A stretch of 64,000 nt of DNA from Shewanella morhuae (GTDB taxonomy: Bacteria > Pseudomonadota > Gammaproteobacteria > Enterobacterales > Shewanellaceae), in contig NZ_FTNN01000006.1 in the NCBI RefSeq assembly GCF_900156405.1, positions 62,001-126,000 on the forward strand, given 5' to 3'. Positions 56,468-64,000 of the stretch are shown in pieces. A program made the position numbers and the translations under genes. How positions within the stretch are numbered: the first letter of the stretch is position 1; each line of letters begins with the position of its first letter. The notes beneath the pieces were generated by a model that saw nothing but the letters and a program-made list of their open reading frames with translations, made no database searches and had not been told where the DNA came from.

Positions 56468-59065
56468 TTACACAGCTGTCTGGAAAATCACTTCCGCAGC
56501 TTTTTTAGTGTAAGACTCAATTTGATCGAAGTTCAAATAACGGTAAGTGTCAGCGGCTGTCGCATCTAACTCTTTAGCGTATTCTTGATACTCTTCTGGT
56601 GATGGCAAACGACCTAACAACGCAGCAACCGCAGCCAGTTCAGCAGAGGCTAAGTAAACATTAGCGCCTGTACCTAAACGGTTAGGGAAGTTACGGGTAG
56701 AAGTCGATACCACAGTTGAGCCTTCAGCTACACGTGCTTGGTTACCCATACACAGTGAACAACCTGGGATCTCGATGCGCGCGCCTACACGACCAAAAAT
56801 CGCGTAGTAGCCTTCTTCAGTCAGCTGGTCTCTATCCATCTTAGTCGGTGGAGCAATCCACAAACGCGTTGGCAGTGTTTTAGCAAACTTGTCTAACATT
56901 TTACCGGTGGCACGGAAGTGACCGATGTTAGTCATACAAGAACCGACAAACACTTCGTCAATCTTAGTTTGCGCAACCGATGACAACAATACTGCATCAT
57001 CTGGATCGTTTGGCGCACACAGGATTGGCTCTTTGATGTCGTTTAAATCGATTTCGATAACCGCAGCATACTCAGCATCTTTATCGGCGCTCATCAGCTC
57101 AGGGTTAGCTAACCAATCTTGCATCGCTTTGATACGACGCTCGATTGTACGACGATCGCCGTAACCTTCAGCAATCATCCACTTAAGCATAATGATGTTT
57201 GAGTTCAGGTATTCAATAATCGGTTCTTTGTCTAACTTAATCGAACAACCCGCTGCAGAGCGCTCAGCCGATGCATCAGACAGTTCGAAAGCTTGTTCAA
57301 CTTTTAACGTTTCAAGACCTTCGATTTCTAGTACACGACCAGAGAAGATGTTCACTTTACCTTTCTTCTCAACGGTCAACATACCCAACTCAATGGCTTT
57401 AAGTGGGATAGCATGCACCAGATCACGCAATGTGATGCCAGGTTGCATTTTACCTTTAAAGCGCACTAATACTGACTCTGGCATGTCGAGCGGCATAACA
57501 CCCGTCGCCGCAGCAAATGCCACTAAGCCAGAACCGGCAGGGAATGAAATACCAATAGGGAAACGTGTATGTGAGTCACCACCAGTACCAACGGTATCAG
57601 GTAGTAGCATACGGTTTAACCATGAATGGATAACACCATCACCTGGACGCAGTGAGACACCGCCGCGGTTCATGATAAAGTCTGGCAGTGTGTGATGCGT
57701 GTTCACATCGATTGGCTTTGGATAAGCCGCCGTGTGACAAAATGACTGCATCGTTAAATCAGCACTGAAACCTAAACAGGCTAAATCTTTCAGTTCATCA
57801 CGGGTCATAGGACCAGTAGTATCTTGTGAACCCACTGAAGTCATCTTAGGTTCGCAGTATTGGCCAGGACGCACGCCATCTACGCCGCATGCTTTACCAA
57901 CCATCTTCTGCGCCAGCGTATAACCTTTACCGGTATCAGCCATATCTTGTGAACGCACAAATACGTCTGATATGTCCAAACCTAACGTTTCACGGGCTTT
58001 GTCAGTTAAACCACGACCAATGATCAGTGGAATACGGCCACCAGCACGCACTTCGTCTAACAGCACTTCAGTTTTTAGGCTGAACTCTGAAATCACTTCG
58101 TCGCTATCGTGGCGCTTGACTTGGCCTGCATATGGGTAGATGTCAATCACATCGCCCATTTCCATCTTGTCGACATCAAGCTCGATTGGCAGTGCGCCCG
58201 CATCTTCCATAGTGTTGAAGAAAATCGGTGCAATTTTACCGCCAAGGCAGAAACCGCCCGCGCGCTTATTGGGCACAAATGGAATATCATCACCCATAAA
58301 CCACAGCACTGAGTTAGTGGCTGATTTACGTGATGAACCCGTACCGACAACGTCACCCACATAAACCAATGGGAAACCTTGAGTTTTTAATTCTTCGATT
58401 TTTTTAATCGGACCAACAACACCTGCAACATCAGGCTCAATGCCATCACGGGCATTTTTCAGCATAGCCAACGCGTGTAATGGAATATCTGGACGTGACC
58501 ATGCATCAGGTGCAGGAGATAAGTCATCGGTGTTGGTTTCACCAGAGACTTTAAATACTGTTAGCGTCACTTTATCAGCCAGTTTAGGACGGCTTAAATA
58601 CCAATCCGCATTAGCCCATGCTTCAACTACTTGCTTCGCAAATTCATTACCCGCTTCCATCTTCTCCACCACATCGTGGAAAGAATCAAACATCAGCAAA
58701 GTATGCGATAAAGCTTTAACCGCTAATGGCGCTAATGCTGGGTTATCCAACTGCACGATCAGTGGTTCGATGTTGTAGCCGCCTTGCATGGTGCCTAATA
58801 ACTCAGTCGCACGCTCAGCAGATAAAATCGGTGACGTTGCAGTGCCCTTGGCAACCGCATCTAAAAAAGCAGCCTTAACATAAGCGGCTTCATCAACACC
58901 TGGTGGAATTCGATTTTCTAGCAGGTCGAGAACGAAAGCCTCTTCACCTGCGGGTGGATTTTGAATTAACTTAACCAGTTCAGCCACTTGATGTGCATCT
59001 AATGGCTTAGGGACTACGCCCTCTGCAGCACGCTCTGCGACGTGTTTACGATATGCTTCTAGCAC
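56468..59065 (-). CDS. acnB: Aconitate hydratase B
   Basis: TCA-cycle isomerisation of citrate to isocitrate with a 4Fe-4S cluster. The GTG at 59065 (codon for [16 protein letters not shown]...) has AGGA eight bases upstream and gives 865 residues, the size of the Escherichia coli enzyme; the longer frame to 59101 adds 12 residues without homology. The Fe-S cysteines are in [13 protein letters not shown] and [29 protein letters not shown] and [13 protein letters not shown] mark the active site. A probable promoter is at 59164-59192. Confidence 0.97.
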   Translation of the reverse strand: MLEAYRKHVAERAAEGVVPKPLDAHQVAELVKLIQNPPAGEEAFVLDLLENRIPPGVDEAAYVKAAFLDAVAKGTATSPILSAERATELLGTMQGGYNIEPLIVQLDNPALAPLAVKALSHTLLMFDSFHDVVEKMEAGNEFAKQVVEAWANADWYLSRPKLADKVTLTVFKVSGETNTDDLSPAPDAWSRPDIPLHALAMLKNARDGIEPDVAGVVGPIKKIEELKTQGFPLVYVGDVVGTGSSRKSATNSVLWFMGDDIPFVPNKRAGGFCLGGKIAPIFFNTMEDAGALPIELDVDKMEMGDVIDIYPYAGQVKRHDSDEVISEFSLKTEVLLDEVRAGGRIPLIIGRGLTDKARETLGLDISDVFVRSQDMADTGKGYTLAQKMVGKACGVDGVRPGQYCEPKMTSVGSQDTTGPMTRDELKDLACLGFSADLTMQSFCHTAAYPKPIDVNTHHTLPDFIMNRGGVSLRPGDGVIHSWLNRMLLPDTVGTGGDSHTRFPIGISFPAGSGLVAFAAATGVMPLDMPESVLVRFKGKMQPGITLRDLVHAIPLKAIELGMLTVEKKGKVNIFSGRVLEIEGLETLKVEQAFELSDASAERSAAGCSIKLDKEPIIEYLNSNIIMLKWMIAEGYGDRRTIERRIKAMQDWLANPELMSADKDAEYAAVIEIDLNDIKEPILCAPNDPDDAVLLSSVAQTKIDEVFVGSCMTNIGHFRATGKMLDKFAKTLPTRLWIAPPTKMDRDQLTEEGYYAIFGRVGARIEIPGCSLCMGNQARVAEGSTVVSTSTRNFPNRLGTGANVYLASAELAAVAALLGRLPSPEEYQEYAKELDATAADTYRYLNFDQIESYTKKAAEVIFQTAV

Positions 59066-59163
59066 GGCAACATTCCTCTTTTTTTGGCGCTCTAACAACA
59101 AACTGTATGTCTTCTCAATAGAAGCAGACAGTCCGACATGATCGACCCGTATTTCTGGCCTGC

Positions 59164-59192
59164 AGTATACTACAGCTTTGCAAAAGTATGAA
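59164..59192 (-). promoter_or_regulatory. Candidate acnB promoter
   Basis: On the minus strand TTCATA, 17 bases, TATACT, about 100 bp upstream of the acnB GTG. The 429-bp gap (59066-59494) holds otherwise only A+T-rich sequence and the start region of the HAD gene. Confidence 0.35.
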
Positions 59193-59494
59193 TCTGGTCA
59201 CACTCGGCAGAAGGCAAAATAAGGACTAAATCCGCCGACGATGGTTAACTTACTCGAATATTAAAACGAGTGAAATTAGACAATAGTTTGAAAACAGTTA
59301 AAAAATCATATCTCACAACTGCTTAACGAGATTTACTAAATTTAAAATCAAACCGCTGTTTTTCTGTATTCGCACTCAAATATATGTAAATTTTCTTATA
59401 TTGCGGCCTCTTGGCTTTTAAGATCCTAAGCAAAAACTTACACTCGGGTTCAATAAAAGATATTCATTCCTATTACCTCAGCAGCGGAGTACCC

Positions 59495-60160
59495 ATGACA
59501 TCCCTAAGTCTTCAAGCAGTTATTTTTGATATGGATGGCGTTTTAATCGATTCTGAGCCCCTGTGGCAACAGATAGAGTTGGAAGTGTTATCAGCCTTAG
59601 GCGTCCCGGTTACGATAGAAGCAATTCACCAAACGACTGGCTTGCGTATCGACCAATGTGTCGATTATTGGTATCGCAGAGCGCCTTGGCCTCATTATGA
59701 TAACGCCAAGGTCAGCCAAACGATTGTAGATAAAGTAGCGCGGGAAATTTCACGCAGCGGCGAAGCCATGCTCGGTGTGCACCAAACGATGGCACACTGC
59801 CAAGCGCTGGGGCTAAAAATCGGTTTAGCAACCTCCTCATCCACACCGCTCATTGAAGCGGTATTATCAAAACTGGCACTGGGCGATAAATTTATGTCGG
59901 TGCAATCTGCCGAAAATCTTACCTATGGTAAGCCGCATCCTGAAGTGTATTTAAACTGTGCGAAAGCGTTAAATGTCGATCCTCGCTACTGCTTAGCCAT
60001 TGAAGACTCTTTTAATGGTTTAATCGCTGCCCGCGCAGCCAATATGCAAACGGTTGCGATTCCTGCGCCAGAGCAACAGGGTGATTCAAAATGGGTCATC
60101 GCTCACCATCAAGCGCATAGCTTGCTAGATTTACCTGCTATTTTGGCAAATTATGTATAA
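59495..60160 (+). CDS. HAD-family sugar phosphatase (HxpB/YniC-like)
   Basis: Cytosolic phosphatase of the HAD superfamily, 221 residues. The ATG at 59495 has GGAG five bases upstream; upstream open codons lack homology. Motif I is DMDGVLIDSEP (nucleophile Asp), motif II is ATSSST, motif III/IV are YGKPHPEVYL (Lys) and AIEDSFNG (Asp). The closest known group is 2-deoxyglucose-6-phosphatase/hexitol phosphatase B, so the gene may act on hexose or hexitol phosphates. A convergent terminator follows. Confidence 0.9.
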   Translation: MTSLSLQAVIFDMDGVLIDSEPLWQQIELEVLSALGVPVTIEAIHQTTGLRIDQCVDYWYRRAPWPHYDNAKVSQTIVDKVAREISRSGEAMLGVHQTMAHCQALGLKIGLATSSSTPLIEAVLSKLALGDKFMSVQSAENLTYGKPHPEVYLNCAKALNVDPRYCLAIEDSFNGLIAARAANMQTVAIPAPEQQGDSKWVIAHHQAHSLLDLPAILANYV

Positions 60161-60237
60161 CGATGTGCCATAAAAACACGGCAACAAATCTGCTTATCAA
60201 TAAATAACCTGAACTCCGGTTAAATAATTTCACCCTC

Positions 60238-60266
60238 AAAAAAGCCAGACAATGTCTGGCTTTTGC
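60238..60266. terminator. Bidirectional terminator between the HAD and M13 genes
   Basis: AAAAAGCCAGACA / TGTCTGGCTTTT hairpin between convergent genes. Confidence 0.88.
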
Positions 60267-60297
60267 GTTTAAATTGAAGCTTAGATAATCGCTTGCG

Positions 60298-62340
60298 TTA
60301 CCAAATTTTCACCCGATCATTTGGTGTTAAATACATTTGGTCACCCTCTTTCATCTCGAAGGCTTTATAGAAGGCTTCCACGTTACGTGGTGTACCCATA
60401 GCGCGATAATGACTCGGTGAATGCGGATCTGTGAGCAAACGGCGGCTCAACTCCTCATCACGGTAGTTACGGCGCCATACCTGCGACCAACCCACAAAGA
60501 AGCGTTGCTCACCCGTTAAGCCATCGAGCACTGGTGCGGGTTTACCGTTGAGGCTCATTAGATAAGAACGTGCCGCAACAGTTAATCCACCCAAGTCACC
60601 GATGTTTTCGCCAAGGGTTAAATCTCCATTCACAAATTGCCCAGGTAGCGCTTCGTAGCCCGAATATTGGGCTGACAATTGCTTGCCACGCTTTTGGAAC
60701 TCTTCGCGATCTTTATCCGACCACCAATCACGTAGGTTGCCATCACCATCGTATTTGGCACCTTGGTCGTCAAAGCCATGGCTAATTTCATGTCCAATTA
60801 CCGCGCCAATGCCACCATAGTTGACCGCATCATCGGCATCCATGTTAAAGAATGGCGGTTGCAAAATCGCGGCTGGGAAAACAATCTCGTTTTTCACCGG
60901 ACTGTAATAGGCATTGACCGTTTGTGGCGTCATGCCCCATTCAGTACGGTCGATTGGCTGACCTAGCTTGTTAATCATGTCTTGATATTCAAACTGGGCG
61001 TAACGCATATAGTTACCGACTAACTCGTCAGCCTTGATATCTAAACCCGAGTAATCCTTCCACTTATCTGGATAACCAATTTTATAGGTAAATTTGGACA
61101 GTTTTTCTTGGGCAGCAATTTTCGTTTCTGGCGTCATCCACTCAAGTTCATTAATGCTGACTTCAAAACCTTTTATCAGGTTTTTGATCATGGTTTCCAT
61201 GCGTGCTTTGGCTTCAGGTTTAAAATATTGTTTAACATATTCTTCACCCACCAGCTCACCAATCACTTGGTCGGCACCATCCACGGCTTTTTTCCAGCGC
61301 GGTTGCTGCTCTTCAATCCCCATTAGAGTTTTACTCTTAAAGGCGAAGTTCAAATCGACAAAGTTTTTACTGAGCAGCTCTGCGTAGCTATCGACCAAAT
61401 GGAAGGTGAGATAATCCTGCCAAGCTGCAACGGGAAAACTGTCAAAATTAGCACCAAGCTTTTCAAAGTAAGAAGGCTGACGCACAATTATGTCTGTTAC
61501 TTTATCGTCTAAGCCTGCACTTGCGGCAAAGGCATTGATATCAAATTGACCCGTTAGCTTTTGCAGCTCAGCGCGATCTAACTTGTTATAAGCCTTATTG
61601 GCATCGCGAGACTCCACACGGCTCCACTGGCTTTTTGCAATCATCATTTCAATATCGGCGACACTTTTAGCCGCACGTTTGGCATCTTTATAACCCGCCT
61701 CGGTCAATAAGTCGGTGACATATTTCGCCATTGCTTGGCGGTTAGCGGCAAACTTAGGGTCATCTTTAAGGTAGTAATCGCGATCTGGCAGCGTCAGCCC
61801 AGATTGACTTAAATACACCGCATATTGTGTTGAGTTTTTGGCATCATTATTAACGTAAAAACCAAAAGGAATACCCGAGCCATGAGTCAACAATGCTCCC
61901 ATGACCCCGGGTAAATCGCGATGTGTTTTCACCGAGGCTATATCGGCAAGCAATGGTTCGAGAGGAGCTGCGCCTAAGGTTTCTAGTAAATCGGTATTCA
62001 TAAAGCTGGCATTGAAATCACCGATTTTCTGCTCATTAGAGCCTGCTGCGGGATTCTTTTTAGCCGCCGCTTCGTCGATGATTTTTTTCAATGCGTCTTG
62101 GCTTTGATCGTACAAAACTGAAAATGCGCCGTAGTTCGACTTATCTGCAGGAATAGGCGTATTGGCGAGCCATTTACCGTTAACGCTGTAATAAAAATCG
62201 TCTTGATGGCGAACTGAGGTATCAAAGTTTTGTAATTCAATACCAGATACGGCGGCGACTTCAGTTTTAGGCTCAGTACTACAAGCCGCTAAACCTAAAC
62301 CCAAGGCGATGCCTAGTGCTAGTGTGCTTATCTTTTTCAT
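60298..62340 (-). CDS. M13 (neprilysin/PepO-like) metallopeptidase lipoprotein
   Basis: An envelope-anchored zinc endopeptidase for small peptides, 680 residues. The signal has the lipobox LAAC (Cys20), so the mature protein is a lipoprotein. The N-terminal M13 domain (about 45-430) is followed by the catalytic domain with VIGHEISHGFDDQGAKYD (zinc motif HExxH) and GENIGDLGGL (third ligand Glu and Asp), and the family ending RVKIW. The substrate-binding NAYYSPVKNEIVFPAAIL is intact. A single gene between a patatin-like gene and the HAD gene. Confidence 0.95.
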   Translation of the reverse strand: MKKISTLALGIALGLGLAACSTEPKTEVAAVSGIELQNFDTSVRHQDDFYYSVNGKWLANTPIPADKSNYGAFSVLYDQSQDALKKIIDEAAAKKNPAAGSNEQKIGDFNASFMNTDLLETLGAAPLEPLLADIASVKTHRDLPGVMGALLTHGSGIPFGFYVNNDAKNSTQYAVYLSQSGLTLPDRDYYLKDDPKFAANRQAMAKYVTDLLTEAGYKDAKRAAKSVADIEMMIAKSQWSRVESRDANKAYNKLDRAELQKLTGQFDINAFAASAGLDDKVTDIIVRQPSYFEKLGANFDSFPVAAWQDYLTFHLVDSYAELLSKNFVDLNFAFKSKTLMGIEEQQPRWKKAVDGADQVIGELVGEEYVKQYFKPEAKARMETMIKNLIKGFEVSINELEWMTPETKIAAQEKLSKFTYKIGYPDKWKDYSGLDIKADELVGNYMRYAQFEYQDMINKLGQPIDRTEWGMTPQTVNAYYSPVKNEIVFPAAILQPPFFNMDADDAVNYGGIGAVIGHEISHGFDDQGAKYDGDGNLRDWWSDKDREEFQKRGKQLSAQYSGYEALPGQFVNGDLTLGENIGDLGGLTVAARSYLMSLNGKPAPVLDGLTGEQRFFVGWSQVWRRNYRDEELSRRLLTDPHSPSHYRAMGTPRNVEAFYKAFEMKEGDQMYLTPNDRVKIW

Positions 62341-62514
62341 AGTTTTCCCCAGCTTCCATTGAGAGTGTTATTATTTTTCCAGTAAAACCTTAACATTTTG
62401 CATGCATTGCCTGTAGTCTCATTTTGTAAATGGTTATGACTTTTTGTAACAACGTCAGCTTGCATTCACGAAGTTGAGTTAAACAGACTCTTTAAACGTT
62501 GATTGGGATAAAAC

Positions 62515-62550
62515 AAAATTAAAGGCATCAATATTGATGCCCTTAATTTT
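62515..62550 (-). terminator. Terminator after the patatin/surface-antigen gene
   Basis: GGCATCAATATTGATGCC is a perfect inverted repeat; on the minus strand it is followed by TTTAATTTTGTTTT. Confidence 0.75.
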
Positions 62551-62577
62551 AATACGCGGTAAATGTTTGAACAAAAT

Positions 62578-64000
62578 TTAGAAGTTTTTACCCACAAATA
62601 AATAAAATGATTTATCACCTAGATCGGAAACACCAAAGCCTAAAGCCGCAGGTCCCATGGAGGTATCGGTACCAAAATAAATACTTGAGGCATAAATTAA
62701 ATCAGTGAGAGACACATCACTGCGGACATCCCACACATTACCCGACTCTAAACTCCAACCTAAATACAGAGGATAATCTGTCATGCCAAGCACATCACGC
62801 CCCAAATCATATTGATATACAAAAGCACCAAATACTTTATGTGCACCCATCAAAGAATCTTTATGGTAACCCGATAGATTTAAAAAACCACCGAGCTCAG
62901 ACAAATGCAAGGTACTGAAATCATCGTTAATGGTCGCGAATGAGGCTTTACCCACAAAGGCATGATTACCCACACTTAACGCGCCTTTCCAATCAGCTTC
63001 AATTTGCACACTGTAGCCATTTTTGCCATCGTCGAGAAGATAATCAAGATCTTCATTACGCACATAAACGTTTAAGGTCACACGGTTTCCCGATGTTGGA
63101 AAACTAATACTATCTAGACTATCGTAACCAAATTTAAAATAAGCGCCGTAGGAGCTAAAATCTAAGTCCTCGGTTAACCAAGCATCATTAACGATAGCGC
63201 CTTTTTCTGCGACAACGCCTAACTCAATACGCCCTTGCAGGGTGTAGTTGTAACCGATCCCAGACTCAACACTATGCGTTTGTTTATCTAACACTAAGAC
63301 ACGACTATTATTATCGTAGAGATCCCAGTTTTTATTTTCATATTGGTAACGCGCACGCGTGTAAAATTGCTGATCTCTGTCTAAGGGTTGGTAGAATTCA
63401 GTTGCAAATAACTTTTCAAAACCGAGTTTAACTTCGTTGCGCCACTCGCCGCCATTAAAGGTCAAGTCAGTCATGGTATAAGCCATATCGAAACTGATGG
63501 CAGATTCGGAGTTAAAATCATCTTCCCAATTAAAGCCTAGCTGAAAATAATTTGGCCCCCACGACTTAGCCTTAGTCGTTACCGTTAGTATGCGGCCCTC
63601 CTCACCTTGGGCAAACTCAGCATCAACACGCTCAAATTTATTGATAGAGTAAATACGTTTTAGTGCCTCATTGAGCTCTTCTTTAGTAACTGATTGCCCT
63701 TCTTGCAGATTTAATGCTTCTTTTAACAGGTTTAAACTCACCTTGGACTGGTTATCAAAAACAATTTCATCAATAGGATGGCTGACATCAGCCATTAAGG
63801 TTTTACCTTTGGCTCTTTTCGCCTCGACGTAGGCGGCATAATCTTCAGCGCTTATGCTCATAGCACTCAACTTATTCAGCTGATTATTAGCGGCGTCTTT
63901 CCCAAGGGTTAATGCTAACGGCATGATAGTGAAATCTGTGGTACTTAAAGCATCAATAGCGGGCCTAATCAATACATCTTTTTCTGTCAGTAACTGCTTT
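62578..64000 (-). CDS. Patatin-like/surface-antigen outer-membrane protein, N-terminus beyond window
   Basis: The C-terminal part of a PlpD/RssA-type protein. The frame stays open to the edge, so the N-terminal patatin lipase domain would lie outside. Within the window, about residues 1-70 form the end of the lipase domain, then a POTRA-like domain (IDEIVFDNQSKVSLNLLKEAL, FERVDAEF) and a 16-stranded BamA/TamA-type beta barrel ending in the terminal aromatic motif YLFVGKNF. Such proteins use the barrel to place a lipase in the outer membrane. No active-site Ser/Asp is visible in this fragment. Confidence 0.85.
   Translation of the reverse strand, partial: KQLLTEKDVLIRPAIDALSTTDFTIMPLALTLGKDAANNQLNKLSAMSISAEDYAAYVEAKRAKGKTLMADVSHPIDEIVFDNQSKVSLNLLKEALNLQEGQSVTKEELNEALKRIYSINKFERVDAEFAQGEEGRILTVTTKAKSWGPNYFQLGFNWEDDFNSESAISFDMAYTMTDLTFNGGEWRNEVKLGFEKLFATEFYQPLDRDQQFYTRARYQYENKNWDLYDNNSRVLVLDKQTHSVESGIGYNYTLQGRIELGVVAEKGAIVNDAWLTEDLDFSSYGAYFKFGYDSLDSISFPTSGNRVTLNVYVRNEDLDYLLDDGKNGYSVQIEADWKGALSVGNHAFVGKASFATINDDFSTLHLSELGGFLNLSGYHKDSLMGAHKVFGAFVYQYDLGRDVLGMTDYPLYLGWSLESGNVWDVRSDVSLTDLIYASSIYFGTDTSMGPAALGFGVSDLGDKSFYLFVGKNF

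Overview
The window reads as a chromosomal segment of a gammaproteobacterium, most likely Shewanella. Support for this comes from gene order (ubiE-ubiJ-ubiB-tatABC-tatD-hemB, ubiD next to fre, rsd between hemE and acnB), from protein sequences typical of Alteromonadales, and from the moderate base composition. The genus call is an inference from recognition, not from a search. No rRNA, tRNA or CRISPR array was seen.

Layout. 1-1840: an EmrAB-type drug efflux pair (emrB cut by the left edge) with a divergent LysR regulator. 2979-3784: mscL and a small monooxygenase-fold protein. 3956-10758: a heavy-metal RND tripartite pump (CzcA/CzcB/CzcC type) preceded by a Cys/His-rich exported protein whose leader carries eight perfect 7-bp repeats. 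10949-14071: small genes (DUF3012 lipoprotein, SpoIIAA-like protein, arfB), then aroQ, a biotin carboxyl carrier protein paralogue whose biotin-accepting lysine is replaced by arginine, and a short-chain dehydrogenase; accC is absent. 14158-18794: an MFS exporter, an aromatic-rich exported protein, ubiD and fre. 18963-20284: an intergenic island bounded by inverted copies of a structured repeat and holding one A+T-rich orphan membrane gene. 20428-25600: a prokaryotic (6-4)-type photolyase, a dehydrogenase and a secreted M4 protease. 25782-28566: a RegB/RegA-like redox two-component pair in an operon with an RmlD-like reductase. 28950-38700: pseudouridine synthase, Lon-domain protein, a TonB-dependent receptor, Mn-dependent pyrophosphatase, DedA protein, lipase-like protein and small genes. 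39001-49724: rraA, a ureohydrolase, the ubiquinone genes ubiE-ubiJ-ubiB, the Tat translocase, tatD, a membrane diguanylate cyclase and hemB. 49816-50724: an IS630-family remnant. 50925-64000: a GGDEF/EAL protein broken by a single frameshift, hemE, a candidate small RNA, rsd, acnB, an HAD phosphatase, an M13 peptidase lipoprotein and the C-terminal part of a patatin/surface-antigen outer-membrane protein.

Functional themes are respiration and cofactor supply (ubiquinone: UbiD, UbiE, UbiJ, UbiB; haem: HemB, HemE; Tat export of redox enzymes; RegBA-like redox sensing; AcnB), efflux (EmrAB, metal RND, MFS) and c-di-GMP signalling. The observations most worth following are the BCCP-like protein lacking its biotinylation lysine, the inverted-repeat-bounded island, the repeat tract before the metal-associated gene, the frameshifted GGDEF/EAL gene and the orphan promoter-terminator unit upstream of rsd.
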